Under the pieces are notes generated by a model that worked only from the letters and a program-made list of their open reading frames with translations, ran no database searches and was not told the DNA's origin. A stretch of DNA of 64,000 bases from Crossaster papposus (taxonomy: Eukaryota; Echinodermata; Asteroidea; Velatida; Solasteridae): NCBI GenBank assembly GCA_037893245.1, contig JBAIAA010000886.1, forward strand, positions 62,001 to 126,000, in the 5' to 3' direction. The translations under genes and the position numbers were made by a program. Each line of letters starts with the position of its first letter. Within the stretch, counting starts at the first letter, position 1. Positions 32,701-47,744 of this stretch are shown here, piece after piece.

Positions 32701-33882
32701 AAAAATCTATTCGTGCATTTCCCAGTAAAATAGAACTTCAAAGCCAGCTGTTGTGAATAAGGAGAACATTTAAAAAAAATAAAAAATTCTTAGAAAACAA
32801 AATTGTATTTGTTTTTATATTTAGAAAATGTACAAAGGATTGCATTTTAAGCCCATTTCTACACAGAAACCAATTTTCTGTACACCAGTTTTAAAACTCC
32901 TTGAAACAGAAAAATAAACTGTGCTGCAGCGCAAGAGTGACGCAAACCTTCTTAAACATTTGAGAACATTGCAGAACACAGTGGTCCATTATTATCACAA
33001 CCACAGTGTTTTAACTGTAACCAACACCTGGGTTGTCAAATCCATTGACATTCTAACATAGATTATTTGTCTTTATTGGTTCTTTAATTAAGGATTGGTA
33101 TGTCAGTCTAGCCCCGGACCCATACTGGGAGCGCTATTCTTTACAGTATCGGTTACAGTATGGTTAACATAACAGGGACAGTTTTCAGTGTGGTTGATAT
33201 TGCGGCTTGCACCACTCTGAGCTAGATTATGAGTAATGCATTTTAAAGTTTACTTAACCTTCTAGAAAGAGTTTAAAACTATGACAGAAGCGATTTGCGA
33301 TACATTTTGGGAATATGAAAGATGAACAATGAAAAAAGACAGCTATTTACTTTTTGGTGTTTTTGTATAAAATTTCTCATTTTGCCAAAAAGCAAAAATT
33401 CACTGCATTTGAGCAAAAATTCACTTCACCCGATTAAAACTAAGAAAAGACAATTAAAAAAACTGATTTAAAGTTTTGTCTGAAGTGAAAAAAAAAAATT
33501 TCAGAGTACTTCAATCTAAAAAAAAGGAAGTTTTTGTTCCAAATCTTGTAGTTCTAATTAATTTTCCTCTTTTTAGAAAATATTGAGATTTGGAGAGAGC
33601 ATACACACACAAAATGTGACAGATAAAATGTGAAGTAATTGTATTAATGAAATGTTGGGAATATAAAATATAAGATATAAAATCCCCACCCTTTAAACTA
33701 TATTGACCACCAACACATAAAATTTTACAAGAATTTGGCACTTGCACATGTATATAATATATATGGTTACAATTTCATGGCATGACTTATCAGGAAAACT
33801 AATTTAATTAGGCAAATTTGTATTTAAATAGTAATTAAACAAATTTGTCATAGTAGACTTCTGATTCCCAACCAACAGAGAC

Positions 33883-34108
33883 TTAAGCCGTGTTCGCATT
33901 GGACTTTTTTTGGTAAAACCTAGGGAGAACTTAACCAAATTAAATCCAATGCGGACAGGCGGTAACATTGTCAAATTGTCCATTTTACCTTCCGCAACAG
34001 TAAGATCTACAGGCCCAAGCTTCTAGCGGAGGAGTTAACACAGTGAACTTTGACAATCACGTACCGTAACATTGGACAATATTAAGTCCAATGCGAACGC
34101 GGCTTTAA
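33883..34108. mobile_element. 226-bp TTAA MITE with AAGCCGTGTTCGCATTGG ends
   Basis: TTAAGCCGTGTTCGCATTGG at the left and CCAATGCGAACGCGGCTTTAA at the right, with a second ATTGGACTT/AAGTCCAAT pairing inside. A fourth TTAA family, unrelated to A, B and F. Confidence 0.7.
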
Positions 34109-34292
34109 ACAGAGCTTTAATTTGTGACAGTAGCTTTTGCTTATAAATGGACAATTTAATTAGTTTAGCAAAAGTATACCTATGTTTTTTCTTTCTATAG
34201 AACCAGTCACTAACAATATGAAACACATTACATACAACATGGCTGGTATTTGTTGTAACCCGAATATGGCAAGCAAGTTTATTCCCTACCCT

Positions 34293-34666
34293 TTAAAGGT
34301 GGATACACCATTGGTAAAGTGCTTGAAATATCAGGAATGGGTGGATTTAAGGGGTTGTATTGTATTGTTTAACTGACCTTTTCCGAAGTTTTACAATCAT
34401 GGAGCCGAGAAAAAAAGCAAGAAAAATTGTTTCGTTTTAAACTGTCGGGACGTTTGTCTATGTATTTATGTTGTTTTTCGTGATTGCCGTCCGGCAATCG
34501 TGAAATTATTTTTCTAAAATTCTAATTTTCGGAATGACAGGATACCTAGCACATTCATTTTGCTGGATGCCTACAATCATTATTTATTTTCAGATAAGTA
34601 AGATATTTCTTAATAATCCTGTAGTAACATTTTCTGATGTCTGCAAATGGTGTATCATACCTTTAA
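34293..34666 (+). mobile_element. TTAA MITE family B, copy 4
   Basis: TTAAAGGTGGATACACCATT and GGTGTATCATACCTTTAA ends. Confidence 0.78.
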
Positions 34667-37600
34667 TAAGAAAAAGGTGCAAGTGGACCCCTTAATACCA
34701 GCATACAGCTCTTGACCTCAAACGGATTAAGATAAATCCGTGCCTCATTATTTCAAATCCATCTCATATCGCTGACACTGACAGCCTGACAGGTAATCCA
34801 TCTTCGATCATACACACCAGACACATTCAAAATAAATTGATCGACCAACACTAACCCACGTAACGGTATTTTTCACACGGCACCTCTCGCTAGACAATGG
34901 AGAATGTGTTTAACAAGTGGGAACAGGTTATTGTTAAAAGTAATAGACGCCCACCAAATAAGGTGTTGAGCGAGACCTAGAAACAACAGAAATCAATATG
35001 TGTAGTTGTGTACATACATCTGCACCATATTCCTTCATTTACATCCATTTACAATTTATACAGTCTGATAAAGTTTTTTTTCCCAAACAAAACATGGATC
35101 ATTCTGTTAATTTCAGTAGTTATTGATAAATTTTCAATCCACAACATTTATATTTATAGAGGAATTTCAATTCGGCTCTGAAGTTGAGGGAAGCAAAGCT
35201 CAAATTTAAAGGGTCTTTCGGGTTTGCTTGACGGCCTCTGTTTAGAAGTTAATTTTAAATTCATCCATTGTAAGTGAAACCGTTTAATATGCAACTGTAC
35301 ATGCATCTCAAGTTTACGGACTCTCTCAAACATGACATTGACAAATGCTTTTCATTAAAATCGGGTTTGGGCTTAAACGAAAGTACACTAGTTAAAAACC
35401 CTCGGTCCGACTAGCCCGAGGCAATCTAGTTAAACTTGCGAGCAAAACAAAAAGAATTGCGTGACATCTGTTCACATTTTTTAAAACAAATTCTGTTTTT
35501 TCTGACTCTGGAGGAAAATAGTTTTCTGTAAAAATGGCTTGGTGCTGAAAAGCAACTATTCCAAACACTTTTGCCCGGAGCCACGTGTCGAAAATTAAGA
35601 CCGAAAGCCAGGAACTTTTCATCCCAAACAAAGCAAATATTATGAACAAGGCAACAAGTACACCTTTCAAACATTTCAGTCAACGTGTGCTTAATGCATT
35701 AGCGACCGATTAAGGCACGTACCCAATTGGGACCGTACCCAGGTAATCGCGGGGGCCCCATGTGGGACCAAACCACCCAGGGGCAATCCAATCTTCAAGG
35801 GGAGATTTTCCCCGTTTTTTTTTACCTAAAACTTGAGTCATTTCGAGTGTGCGCGGAAGGAGTGTAAATGACAGCGTGTCTAGCCGGCGGGTGTGGGTCG
35901 ACAGAGCTTGATATCACGGGAGACCGTTCTTTACATTCCACGGTCGAGTCAGTCACTGACACGTACTAATGACTCCGGGCCTAATGATTAAACCAGTTGG
36001 TTTTTTTCTTTCATATTTTTGTTCAGAGAAACAGAGTCCCCATTGTCTAAAAGCAAATTTAGGTTCAAATTTGAAAGTTTAAAAGCATTTTCTAGCCTGC
36101 ATAATCCACGGTGATCCATCAGTATAAATATAACGTTTTGACAAATGCCATGAGTGTAAAAAATAGGTGATAGGTGGTTGACAGTGACAAAATGTTGAAT
36201 TAAAACAAAAGCTCAAGCCTGTTTTTGTACAGTTTGGGTGAGAAAGGTTACTCCCAGTGAGAGAAGACAGTGGTTCTATTTTGATAGATCGTCTTGAGAG
36301 CAAAGGTCTTGTGATGCACAAAACCTTGGACCAACCGAGTTCAGCTGGTTACACTACAAGAACGTCGGGCAATTAGAAGCCGAGTGAACCTGGACGCCCC
36401 AAAGTGTCGTCGTTTGCAATGAAATATTCGCATTTTACTCAAAGTTCACATCTGAGCTAATTTCTAATCCTAGATATAGAATCGGGCGCAAGAATGATAG
36501 TAATTAACTGATTTGATGACGAAAAGAAATGTTCAAAGTGAAAATAGAAACCATCCAGCCTGAAATGGTCCAAGGCCTGTCGTTTGGAAGATAACACATT
36601 TTGACCGTGTGTTAGCATGGAGGTAGCAACGGAATCTAATTATGACGCCCAATTTCACCTCAACATAATGGTTCATACGAGTATTTTGTAGGTTTTCGCA
36701 AAATGTTATAAGTATCCACTATCTATTGAGCTGGATTTTCAATGGTTGTTGTGCATCCTTCTCACGATTTGGGGCAATTCTGTTGCTTCGAACATAGCTT
36801 CGAACAAACAACACTGCACAAAATGATTCCTACTTGCTAAAGCTAATATATATTCTTGCATAAATAAATTGTTGCCGATTTTAAACATAATATACCAGTC
36901 CCTCCCTTCAAGAAAACACCGTCATAGCTCCATGGTACCACAGAGGATCTGCCACACTACGACGGAATACACCGGGGGCAAAATCACCGCCTAGCAGGGG
37001 TCTGGCTCCGCCCGCTGAGCCCAGGCTTTACTTCGTGGTTTCTGAGTGACGATTACGATTAGGCATGTTCAGCTCTCGGCAACATGGTTTATAGATAAGA
37101 CTTCTAAGGTTGTTTTGTCTTCACGGGTCCAACTTATGGCGCTCCATGGTCCTACAACATACAGTAGCGATTCCTACCTGGAACCAATTTGAGTCCCAAA
37201 GGATTAGGCTTTTACAACCTACTACTGCCAATTATCATAGCTTATTGACAACATGTGTCATCCTGTTACGTCCATTTCAAGTCTGGCAATAAACATATTT
37301 GAGACTGTCTGATGATAGCTGACTGAACATCCAAGGCCCTAAAAGTACGTGATAATTGGTATACGCACCGTACCCCCGTGGTATAGATAGGGGTGGAGGT
37401 AAACTTAGGAATGCCCAAGGTTTTGTAGCGCTGCTAATGTTGCTATAGCAACGTGACTTCGGACGCGATCTCTGACCATTATACTTATATTATGGCTTCT
37501 GCAATTTTGTGAAATATGCAAATGTCATACGTCTAACACTGTTGAGAAACCTATCTTAGAAATTTATTTTTCAACTGGAGAGAATGTACATGTACAAGGA

Positions 37601-37693
37601 TAAAGGGACGAGGCTTTTAGTTTTAGATGAGATATGACCATCTGGTGCGACTATACTCTACGTGTGATGAGTCCCTATCATTAGCGGTTCACC

Positions 37694-38077
37694 TTAAAGG
37701 TATAATACACCATTTGCAGATATCGAAAATATTGACTACCGAATTATTAAGAAATATCTTACTTTTTTGGAAGTAAATAATGATTCTAGGCATCAAACAC
37801 AATTATTTAGCTAATTCTTTTTTTTTTATATATTGATTTTTAATTTTTAAGTCACGATCGCCAGACGGCGATCGCAAAAAAATTTAACCACCAAGAAAAA
37901 CCAGATCAACTGCCTGACGACGATTGAAAACGAACGTTTTTCTTGCTTTTTTTCTCGGCATCCATGATTGTAAAACTTCAGACAGGTCAATTAAACGATA
38001 TTTACTATAAAATACAACCCAACAAATCAACCCATTTTTGATAATTAGCAATTACCAATGGTGTATCCTACCTTTAA
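37694..38077 (-). mobile_element. TTAA MITE family B, copy 5
   Basis: TTAAAGGTATAATACACCAT and GTGTATCCTACCTTTAA ends. Contains the ATCGCCAGACGGCGAT internal palindrome typical of the family. Confidence 0.8.
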
Positions 38078-38407
38078 GTCATCTACGGCGGCATATCGCC
38101 GTATGATGACTGGACATAGCAAATAGCAACACACAATGACGATAGATCGATTGAACAACTCGTGACAATACACTGACAATGAGCGCGCGATCAATGCATT
38201 GACCAGCTACAGCTATGATAAACATCAGCATAAATAACACATACACACAACAGGCCTATTGTGTGCTGTTTATTGGGATGACCACCGCTTATAACTGCCA
38301 TAAACAGCCTTGCAATTTCGAATTTGGCTTTTGTTTACTTCAACAAGCAAAACCAGTAAAAATATATAGAAACATTTACAGTTGAAATTCGCAATAATTC
38401 AACAAAA

Positions 38408-38774
38408 TTCAAAGGTAGGAATGTAAAGATTATCAGGAATAGGTGAATTTGGGGATTGTATTTTATACTAGAAAAATGACGTTTATCTGACTAGAATCAT
38501 GGATGCTTAGACAAAAAAAAAGAAAAACGGCTTTCGTTTTTAACCGGCGTCGGGTAGTTGTTCTTTTTGTTGTTTTTTTCGCGATCGCCGTCCGTCGATC
38601 GTGATTTTGTTTTTATAAAATTCAATTTTTCGGAACAATTTTATCTAGCATGTCTAGCGCAATTATTCTGCTGGATGCCTAGAATCGTTATTTACTTTCG
38701 AACAAGTAAGATATTTCTTAATAATTCGGTATTAACTTTGTTTCGATATCTGCAAATGTGTATCCTACCTATTA
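38408..38774 (+). mobile_element. TTAA MITE family B, copy 6
   Basis: Family B interior with decayed ends, 330 bp from copy 5 and in the opposite orientation. Confidence 0.7.
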
Positions 38775-39944
38775 TGATTGATATACATAAGTGCGGTGAT
38801 TCTAAATCCTAAAAAAAACCACACGGATTCGTATTTAATCGTTTGAAATTCTAAAATTTAATCGGGATATTGAAGCAATATTGTACTGGTTGTGTTTAAA
38901 AAACGGTATTAGTACAATTCCCTGCATCAACTATAACAAGTATAAGATGTATAAGCTGTTCTGTAATGAACCTTGGAAGTTTTCTGCACAGACCAGTGGC
39001 AGTGACTAGTCACATTTTGACGATGACACTTGAGAGAAATGGTGATATATTGGACCATTCTTCCTCCATAATTAGACGAACATTTTAAAGCAACAGTTTC
39101 ACACTATCGGGTCATGGTTTTCCCAGATTGGATGCAACTCAAGTCCGCTAACAAACTATCCTGCCATACATCATACACGACTATTTCTTATCTTTAGACT
39201 GGGTAGATGATCAGCTTATTGGATTGGCAATTTCCCTGAAAGTGACAACCGTGCACAGTTAACCCTCTGCCCACAACCCCCCAAAATGCCGTGAAGTAAT
39301 CTCAGTGCATTAAAACGCACAGGGAGTCCTCGTCTGTAGATGCAAACCAGACGCTTATCTCGATAATCTCGAGGTGGTGTTGAAACACACTGGCCAGTCA
39401 CAAACTTTGTTTTTCAGAAAAAGGGGGTTAATTTGGGTTGCACGTTTTCCCTTGGTACCTTTTTAGGCAGAGTTTGCTTTGCTTCAGACTAAATTGTTTA
39501 CCCCAATTTAGATCATGACAGATCATAGTTCCCAAACTGCACAAAATGTATATATAAAAAACTCAAAAAAGATTAACAATGTTGATATGGGCAAAAGACG
39601 CGTTTTATATCTTTAGTTTTCACGCAACTTATTCTGTCACTTCCAAATGAAGTGGTTTTTTTTCTCAGCTTTGGGTTGCTATGGCCTATGGACTTAGAAT
39701 AGCTTGGAAACCCGGCTCTCAAAGCTCATGACACGACATTATAATGTTTCACGTCATACGCTTTGGTCTTTTTAGCGGTGGACATTTGAATACATATCAG
39801 GGTGGTCATCGGAACGGCCTATTTTTTAATAGTACCTTTCGACCGTCCAAAGAATAAAACAGAAATTTTCTAGATTAGAAATGATACCAAGAATCACCGG
39901 ATTCGGTCCAGTAGTTTTCATTCTAGTGGCCTTTTTCTAAAACA

Positions 39945-40008
39945 AATGGGGGGGGGAGAGGAGGTGGGTGATAGGGGGGTGGGGGGAAGTGAGAGGGGGG
40001 GAGATGTC
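39945..40008 (+). repeat. G-rich tract with quadruplex potential
   Basis: Repeated runs of 3-9 G within about 65 bases (GGGGGGGGG, GGGGGG, GGGGG, GGGGGGG). Confidence 0.7.
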
Positions 40009-41689
40009 AGTTGGCACGTCTTCACATAACAATAGCGATTAAAAAAATATTTAAAAAAAGGTTCAATAACAACATTTCACAAAAGTTTAGTCACACTTTT
40101 TTCATATAGGCCTATACGTTTTAAATAATTACCATTTATAAATCTGGAAATGAAGTCGGGCGCAAATTTATCATATCAGAAACCTTCTTTTCGTAAATTT
40201 TACAAAACCACGTACCTTTTTTCGCTCTTAAATCCTTGCTTCAAACAAAAACAGATACCTTCCAGTTGCACCAAGATCCACATTCACAAAAAGTTTAACT
40301 TCCAACAGGCGAATTCCAGCACGTGTGACAAGACGCTTGGCCATGACCAAGCACGCAATGAGTACGATACGCACATTCGATTCCTACCTTAGCTCAATGA
40401 ACGAATGAACACTTCACTGGTCATCAAACACGCCGAACGCAACTCAGCTAAGACTCGTCGATTACAGCGCGGGGGTGGACCTCAAACCGTCGTGTGTTCT
40501 AAAATCCTTCTCCTGTTCTCTGTTTATTTATTTCCTTTTGTGCTCTTTTCAATACCTCACTAATCTCAGTTCTCAATTGTTTACTGCAATAATTAAGAGT
40601 GTTTACTTCGCCCTTTTAAAAACTGGACTTACAGGCAACCCTCCGTTTATTATTCAGTTTCTAATGTCGGTGACTTGCTCCTGATCCTTCAGGACAAGAG
40701 TTTGGATCTGTGACATTTCGCGCTAAACTCCCTATTCTCCACTTGTTTGTGCACTTTTTGTCACCTTGTGGGTTAATTAAAGTCGCCGACCATTCAGCCA
40801 GTGACTTCTAAATCCCAAACACAAAAGCTCTGTGTTGGTGTAACTTTTCGGTGTTTGTTATTTTACTCACTTCGCCCCTCCTACTCAAACTTGAACACCT
40901 CTGTTGTGGTTAGGTTTGAGCGGCTGTGTGGTTTTAAATGCTTTTCTGTTACAGGTGCGAAAAGCGTTGTAAAGATGAAACCTTTTGTCATTGTCGTTTG
41001 CTTGTCAGCTCTGAAACTTTTTATTGACTGAACAAACATCCTCTCAAAGACATCTAGAATCTATGTATGGCAGGAACAGCGCAAGGCAAGATGATGAAGT
41101 GGTATGAATAAAACATTCGTTTCACCATGGAGCTATGAAGAGATGGTTTCACAAAGGTTTCTAAACTTAGAAGGGGAAATTGTTTACCATAAAATACCTA
41201 CAAATACGCATGCGCTATACATCACCAATAGACGCTCATACATAATTCATGAGATTTAGGCTGAGAAGACTCAGTCTGATGTCCCCACCCCCTCCTAAAA
41301 TTATCCTAATAACGATAATGATGACGCACCCTGGGGATATTTTAATTGTCATTGTAAAATTATGCAATTCTTACACAAATTATAGATTATTTAAATTACT
41401 CACTATGGTGATACGTAGTGTCGCGTCACTCGCGTGCCACCTGCCTAATCTATCGATATATCGATCGAATATTCTGCCAGTGTTAATTCCATGCTGACAA
41501 TCCACACTGTTGCAGTCTTTTAAAAATGTATGTTTACTACAAAACTTCATTTAATTTCGTACTGTCCACAAGACATACACAACTGCATGAGAAAACAACC
41601 ACGTGGAATCCTGCTTACAATAAAATCTGATTGCATTGTTGGTCTTGATACTGCGGCGACAATAGACTATCGTATTTAGGGGAATTGTT

Positions 41690-42335
41690 ATGGGATTGGG
41701 TTTTCAGTCCCTGCCTGACTTCGTGGGTTTCCCCAGGATATTCTTCTGGGGTTTTCCTCCCACCTCTAAAACTGTACCTTCTTCTAATAAGCCATTTGCG
41801 CTTGACCCCGAGTTAAATTTAAATAATATCTGGTACACTGACTTGTTCACACAGCTTGGCACAGTTTAACTTTAAATTCTCCAGACCAAAGACACTGTTG
41901 CTATATCACGTGATTCGGGGCAAGCTCTTGCATATTACGTTAGAGATGCTCAGCACCAATACATTGTTTACAATGGGTGAGAATGGCAAAAAGACACCAG
42001 ACCATTCCAGAGCTGGGGGTTGCTAGCGTATGACACGTAAGGCTTGCCCCGAATCACGTGATATAGCAACAGCGTCTTTGGTCTGGAGAATTTAAAGTTA
42101 AACTGTGCCAAGCTGTGTGAGCAAGTCAGTGTACCAGATGTTATTCAAATTTAACTCGGGGTCACGCGCAAATGGCTTATTGTCTACAGTTTTCTTCCGG
42201 CTTGCGAGCGGCAGTGCCTACCACTGTGGCCACTCCTTGGGATTTTCAAATGTAATGAGTGGCCACGCTGGTACCCTAGGGCGCTTTTGAGGGATCCTTG
42301 GTTTCATTACCAGAAAGAAATATTAATATGAATAA
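41690..42335 (+). mobile_element. SINE family E, copy 3, split by a family C element
   Basis: 41690-41784 matches the SINE body and 42270-42335 matches the tail seen at 19475-19512 (TTTGAGGGATC, TTTCATTACCAGAAAGAA). The family C element at 41785-42182 lies between them. Confidence 0.6.
41785..42182. mobile_element. Palindromic element family C, copy 4
   Basis: TAATAAGCCATTTGCGC arms, two CACGTG sites, and the same body as the other copies. Confidence 0.8.
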
Positions 42336-45300
42336 CTGTCCTTGTGAAAGATCGTCTGAAGTCAAGGTTTAGTCACGCAGCTGACTCGGAATCATCGAAA
42401 ACTGCCCACGTTTTGTGGGCGGGTCCTATTATGTAAAAATAAAGCACACACACAAATGAGAGCGGGACAAAAATTGTGGAAAACATTTTGTGATTTGTTA
42501 AAAGCAATTTTTTCGCGGTACTACTTAAAAATTACGATATCCACAAACCTTTTGGTGAACGTTTTTTTCTCATATGCAAAAAAAATATTACTCTTTCATT
42601 TTTTAAAATAATTTCGTTGTTTGTTTTCTTGTGTCTGGTGGTGGTGTCTTGCACCCGTTTTGCCCCGCCCGTGATGCGGAGCATAGGAATTTGGACCGCC
42701 GCGCTCAAAGCCATCACTCCATCATCGACGCATTGCCGATTTATGAGTCACTTTTTATAACTTTTCTTACGACCCGCGCGGCTACGATCACGGATCACCG
42801 TGGATCGGTCGACCATCCCACCCGGCGCTAGGGCGAAAAGGCCCCGCCGGGAAATCGGAGTCGTTCGCGGTTCATCAACAATTACGGAGCGAGGTGTGAA
42901 GTTGAAGTGTTTGTGCGATAATTTGAATGACTTCAAGACGTTTAGAACAAAAAATGGGACCAGGGTTAGTACCACGGCGGTGTGAAGTCAGGTGTTTGTG
43001 TAATATTTACTAGATCTGTCCACGAAGGAGTGAAGTTTCACAAACGCGACGCCGAATCGAGAAGTGTTGGCTGAAAACTGTCTTGGAAGTTTTCAAATTT
43101 GGAGAGCAGAAGAGAGAATCGGAATAAGAAATTTAGATGACCTCGATGTCAATGAAGTTTACATTGGCCTATTTTTGTTTAAAATACGGGAAATTTAGTT
43201 CCTAAGATTAAAGGTCAAAGGTTGTTTTCAGAGAGAGTTGAAGTCTACTTCGAATGTTTGGAATTTTAATTTCCGTGCAAAGAAAGCTGCTCTTTTATCA
43301 AAAGTATTTAATTGACGTGATGAGAACGTTACCATTCATCCTGTGTAACTGAAGCGAATGGTGGACGCATTTATGGGATTGAAACATTCTTTGAATGAGG
43401 GAACTTTTCTCTCAATGAAATTGAGAGAAAAGTATTTCTTCTGTTCCTAATAAAATTCAAATTAACTTCATCGGATGTGACCTACCAAAAGTAGACCAAA
43501 AGGAAATAAAAGTTATTTTGGTTTTTAAAATTACGGAGAGATCCTTCTAACGAATAATAAACCATAGATAAAGGATCATGGCTATTTAGCTTAGTTTGAT
43601 ACCGTTTTCTATAATACAATACATTTTCTTTTGCGATTCAAAGATTCTAAAAATATAGACATGCTCTTCCATGGAATGACTATTATGGTTGTTGACAGAA
43701 AAGGGAAAAGTTGGGTCTTTTAGTTTTAATCGAATTAATTAAATTTAGTACCCTCTTTAGGAAAGAAAGGTTCATCATTGGTACAAACTTTACAATATTA
43801 TATTAAAATGTTGCGGTTGACGGCCACCTTTGTTGGTGTTTTGCCTCATTGACTGTTGTTAACTGTAGTTTTTTTTATATCAATCCAATAGCCAAAAGTT
43901 GGACATCTTCTTTGTGATTGATAACGTGTCGGCCCATCTATCATCTCTGTATCAAAATTAATGTTATTGTTGTTTTGTTGTGCTTTTAGCAAGCTGTACT
44001 ATACTTTCCAAACCGACTCAGAGAAGTGTGGGTTACTCTGTAAAGGAGTTAAACACCACTAAAACACTGTTGTCCGTCATGTGGCTAGCTCTTCAATTAT
44101 TTTAAAGACTGGAATTTTCGCTCTTTTTATGATATTGGTTAGTTTGCGGTATTATAGCACCATGTAGGATAGGAATACCTTTTTGTGAGTAAGAACAATT
44201 CTTTAAAAAACCTGGTAAACTGAATTTTGTTGGCAGTGGGCCTATACTGTATTTTTTCCAGTAGTTTGGCCACAATACAGCGCAATAACACGCACTGGAT
44301 GTAGACACTTATTTCGAATCGGGTTGGTGTATTTTGCTTTGCATTGGTGAAACAGTGTTCAAACATGGTTTCACCCAACAATAGGTTTCATTTAATAGCA
44401 CAGTTAAATTTTATTGATAAGGTTATCAATAAGATTATTTGAAAAAAATATTGTATTCCCAAAAAGTAATTAGGATTCTACACCCTAGTTGGGATGATGA
44501 GCCGTTTTCTTCGACTATAAATTCCTTTCTATGATTTTTGCAATCTAACATGTTACATAAAAACAACACAATTCGATCTACGGACCATATCGATTTGTTG
44601 TGTTAAGGACCGCGGACGAAAAAGTAACAAAACGTAGTCTAAATGGTCTGAAAATACAGTGTTTTACACACATACAACGTCATAACTCGAAAACTCCTCA
44701 AAATATTCGTTAGGTTCCTTCAGGATATGTAACTTCAATGTATTAGCTCAAATAAACGTACACATTGTTGTTTGTTTGGCCTTTAAACAAACCTGTCAAA
44801 ATCCCATTGAATCTTTTTTTTTTTTACATTTTGTGTGTGTAGCGGCAAGTTTTATACCCATTTTGAGGGTGGTCGCTTTTTGTTTGCTGCTGTAACTCAC
44901 GAACTACATGTTCTTTTAAAAAGGTTCTTGCACGCCTGGAATACTAATAAAATTTCCGTTGTCGTGATGGTACAATGATTTCAATTGGACATTATATAGA
45001 CCTGTCAAACTAAAGATCCAATCAGAGACGCTGTCAAAGAGTACACATTGAACCCATGCTATAGCATGGCCACGTAAAGTTAACCTTGGTAAAGATCGTA
45101 AAGATCGTTATCTCTGTTCTCCCACAGACAATCCGTTGTATGTGCGCGCAGTGTTTTACATGTGCTCTATGGTGGAATTAAGTAGTGCTGTTAGGTTGAC
45201 ATTTCTCACCAAACAAATTGATATGACTGTGACTAAAGTTACTGACAGAAAATGAAGAAGTTAATTTCTTTGATCAATAAAATTTAAATACATACGGTTT

Positions 45301-45789
45301 CTGATATAGGCTCATCTTATTCTATCGCACAAAACCTGTCCTTGAGATATTTTCGGAATGTTGCGGTTGAATGGCATGACACGTTTATATCAATGTTTTG
45401 ATTCATCGATTAGGCAAAAAAAACAACCTCAAAATAATCATGACCAACAACCGAACCAGGGTGACAAGTATGGCCCAATCTATCTTGAAGCCGAGCCTTG
45501 CTTAAATTGCTGGGTTTTTTTAAAGAAATTTAATCATGAAATAACTTATCAATGATATTGTTTTAAAGTTGGCTTTAACCACACAAACATCAAAATATGA
45601 TAGATTTGTCACTTTACATCTATACTCATAAACACCGAGGGGAAGACTTTTTTTAACTAGTATAATCTCAAACATCATAGGCCCCCTATAGTTTTCCTTT
45701 TGAGGTAGATGGATTTCTAAAAACTGACTTGTGGTTTGTTCTTATTGTTGTGTTCGCGGCTACCCCACAAGGAACCATGTGTTCTGAAG

Positions 45790-45806
45790 CACACACACAC
45801 ACACAC
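45790..45806. repeat. (AC)n microsatellite
   Basis: Eight AC units in intergenic DNA. Confidence 0.8.
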
Positions 45807-47576
45807 GGCTTTACCTTACATACGCACTGTGGACATTCCTTTGTCTTCGTGTAGTTAACAAACTTTGACTAAATACTCATTTTTCTCGCTTCCCCAAAAC
45901 AAATTTACCCTCAAATTTGGATTATGGGCCTCTCAGCTGTCCCTTCTATCTTTTCTATATATAACCCTAACCCGTTTTTCCTCTAGCGCTCTTTTTCGGA
46001 AACTGAAAAACGGATTGTGGACGTGTGCAAGTCCACACACCGTAACCTCTTCCCGCATCGTGTGGACCTATATTGTTCGGAGGTCCACAGTGCATATGCA
46101 AGACTAACTCACACCACCAAACAAACAGACAAGTGGGGACATGGAGGAAGGAATGGATACCCATCTTCTAATAAGTAGACGGGCAGTTAGTTGGACATCA
46201 ATGGACACAATACGCCACCTACGCGTGAGTATGTCAGACCCATAATACCACGATTGCATGGTGAATTTTACAGTAAAACAAGTCAAGAAGTTGGGCAACA
46301 AATCGGTTGGTATTTTGCCCAATATTTGTCATCGTACCAACTCAAATTCGTCCCAAAAGTTGGCCGCATTTTACCAGTACAATACTCAACGGTGCTCAGT
46401 AGCCGAGAGAAAGGAATTACACAATGTAAAAAAACCACAGAACCAACAATGGTGTTTAGAGTAAAAATGCGGTTTCGGTCAATAAAAATCTGGAATTTTA
46501 TTTAAAATATTCCCGAAAAGTTACTTTCGATTATACTTTTATTTAACCTTCATAAAAAACGGGCAAAGCACTTACCCTCGCCTGTTGAAAGGCGAATGTA
46601 AACTCGGACATCGAGCGTGACTACACGTCCAGTTGAGAAGATCCGAGATCCATGCGTTGATTGATATGTACCATGCCACATGTTGCGTCCAGGAACGATG
46701 CTAGGTATCCTTACAAAAAGTAACTTCTAACAGCCGTCTAAAAATGACTTTAAATAAATGTTGTTTTCGGATTAACATTGATGATTATAGGCCTAAGAAC
46801 TGCAACATCCAATCATTTTCTACTGAATCTTGTCTAGATCGGCAGCAGTAAATTATGTTAATGAATCCCATGAACCAGATGATTATAAATTCATAAACGA
46901 CGGCTGTTTTATGCATGACAATTTACCTATGTACACATTTAATTGATAATTGTACACATACAATGAAAAATACATCATTCACTTTCCAATATCTGTGTCA
47001 GGAAACAGTTTCAAGTCTGCGGTTAATATCAATATTTTCATTTTCCAACGTCAACTTCATTGTGCGGCATTGTTGTTCCACCACGCGCATTACTGTGTCT
47101 CTCCAGCGACGCGTGCAAAGGCATTGTGACCATCGCCAATCATTATTGACAATGTGGACAATGATATTATGCTCATCACCTGGTACGGGGTTCTATAGAG
47201 AAAGGAACAGGGGTACTTAAAGGCCTTGAACCTGACACAATAGAAGACCACTCCTGTGTATCATATCAACATCTGCTTGTATTGTTTAATAAGGAATACA
47301 ATTGCTGGCGTCGTTGTGTAAAACGGCAAAGTCTGTAAACGCTATACTTGCCCAAAATACGTGTGGTTCAATTTATAAAATAGGAAACGAACAAAATTAA
47401 CAATTGGAGTTGATTTAGAAATGCGATATGACAATAATCTTCGTAGTTATTTGCAAGAAATCTGCTTCTTATTATTAAGTTCATGTCGGGAAATATATTT
47501 GTATTCATTTCTGAGGTATAAGGCATTATACACTGTACGTAGATAAACCTTTTGATTAAGAGACGATAAAGAAGTT

Positions 47577-47740
47577 TAGAGCTGAAAAAAAAACCCAGAG
47601 GAATATTTAGGGAAAATCCCATAGAATTAGGCCTAGGTAGAACTGAAAACCTAATCCACATGTGGACATTAATTATTAGGCAGGAATCGAACCTGGGCCA
47701 TAGAGGTGAAGGCGAGGGGAACCCCACTGCGTCCACATGA
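47577..47740 (-). mobile_element. SINE family E, copy 4 (diverged)
   Basis: Minus strand: box B-like AGGTTCGATTCCTGCC and a partial body TTCCTCTGGGTTT. The head is truncated. Confidence 0.5.
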
Positions 47741-47744
47741 GATG

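Noticed and set aside
42631..42985. Two overlapping frames in a GC-rich block
   Set aside because: No domain, frames on both strands, no clear splice sites; possibly a promoter or non-coding transcript but not supportable.
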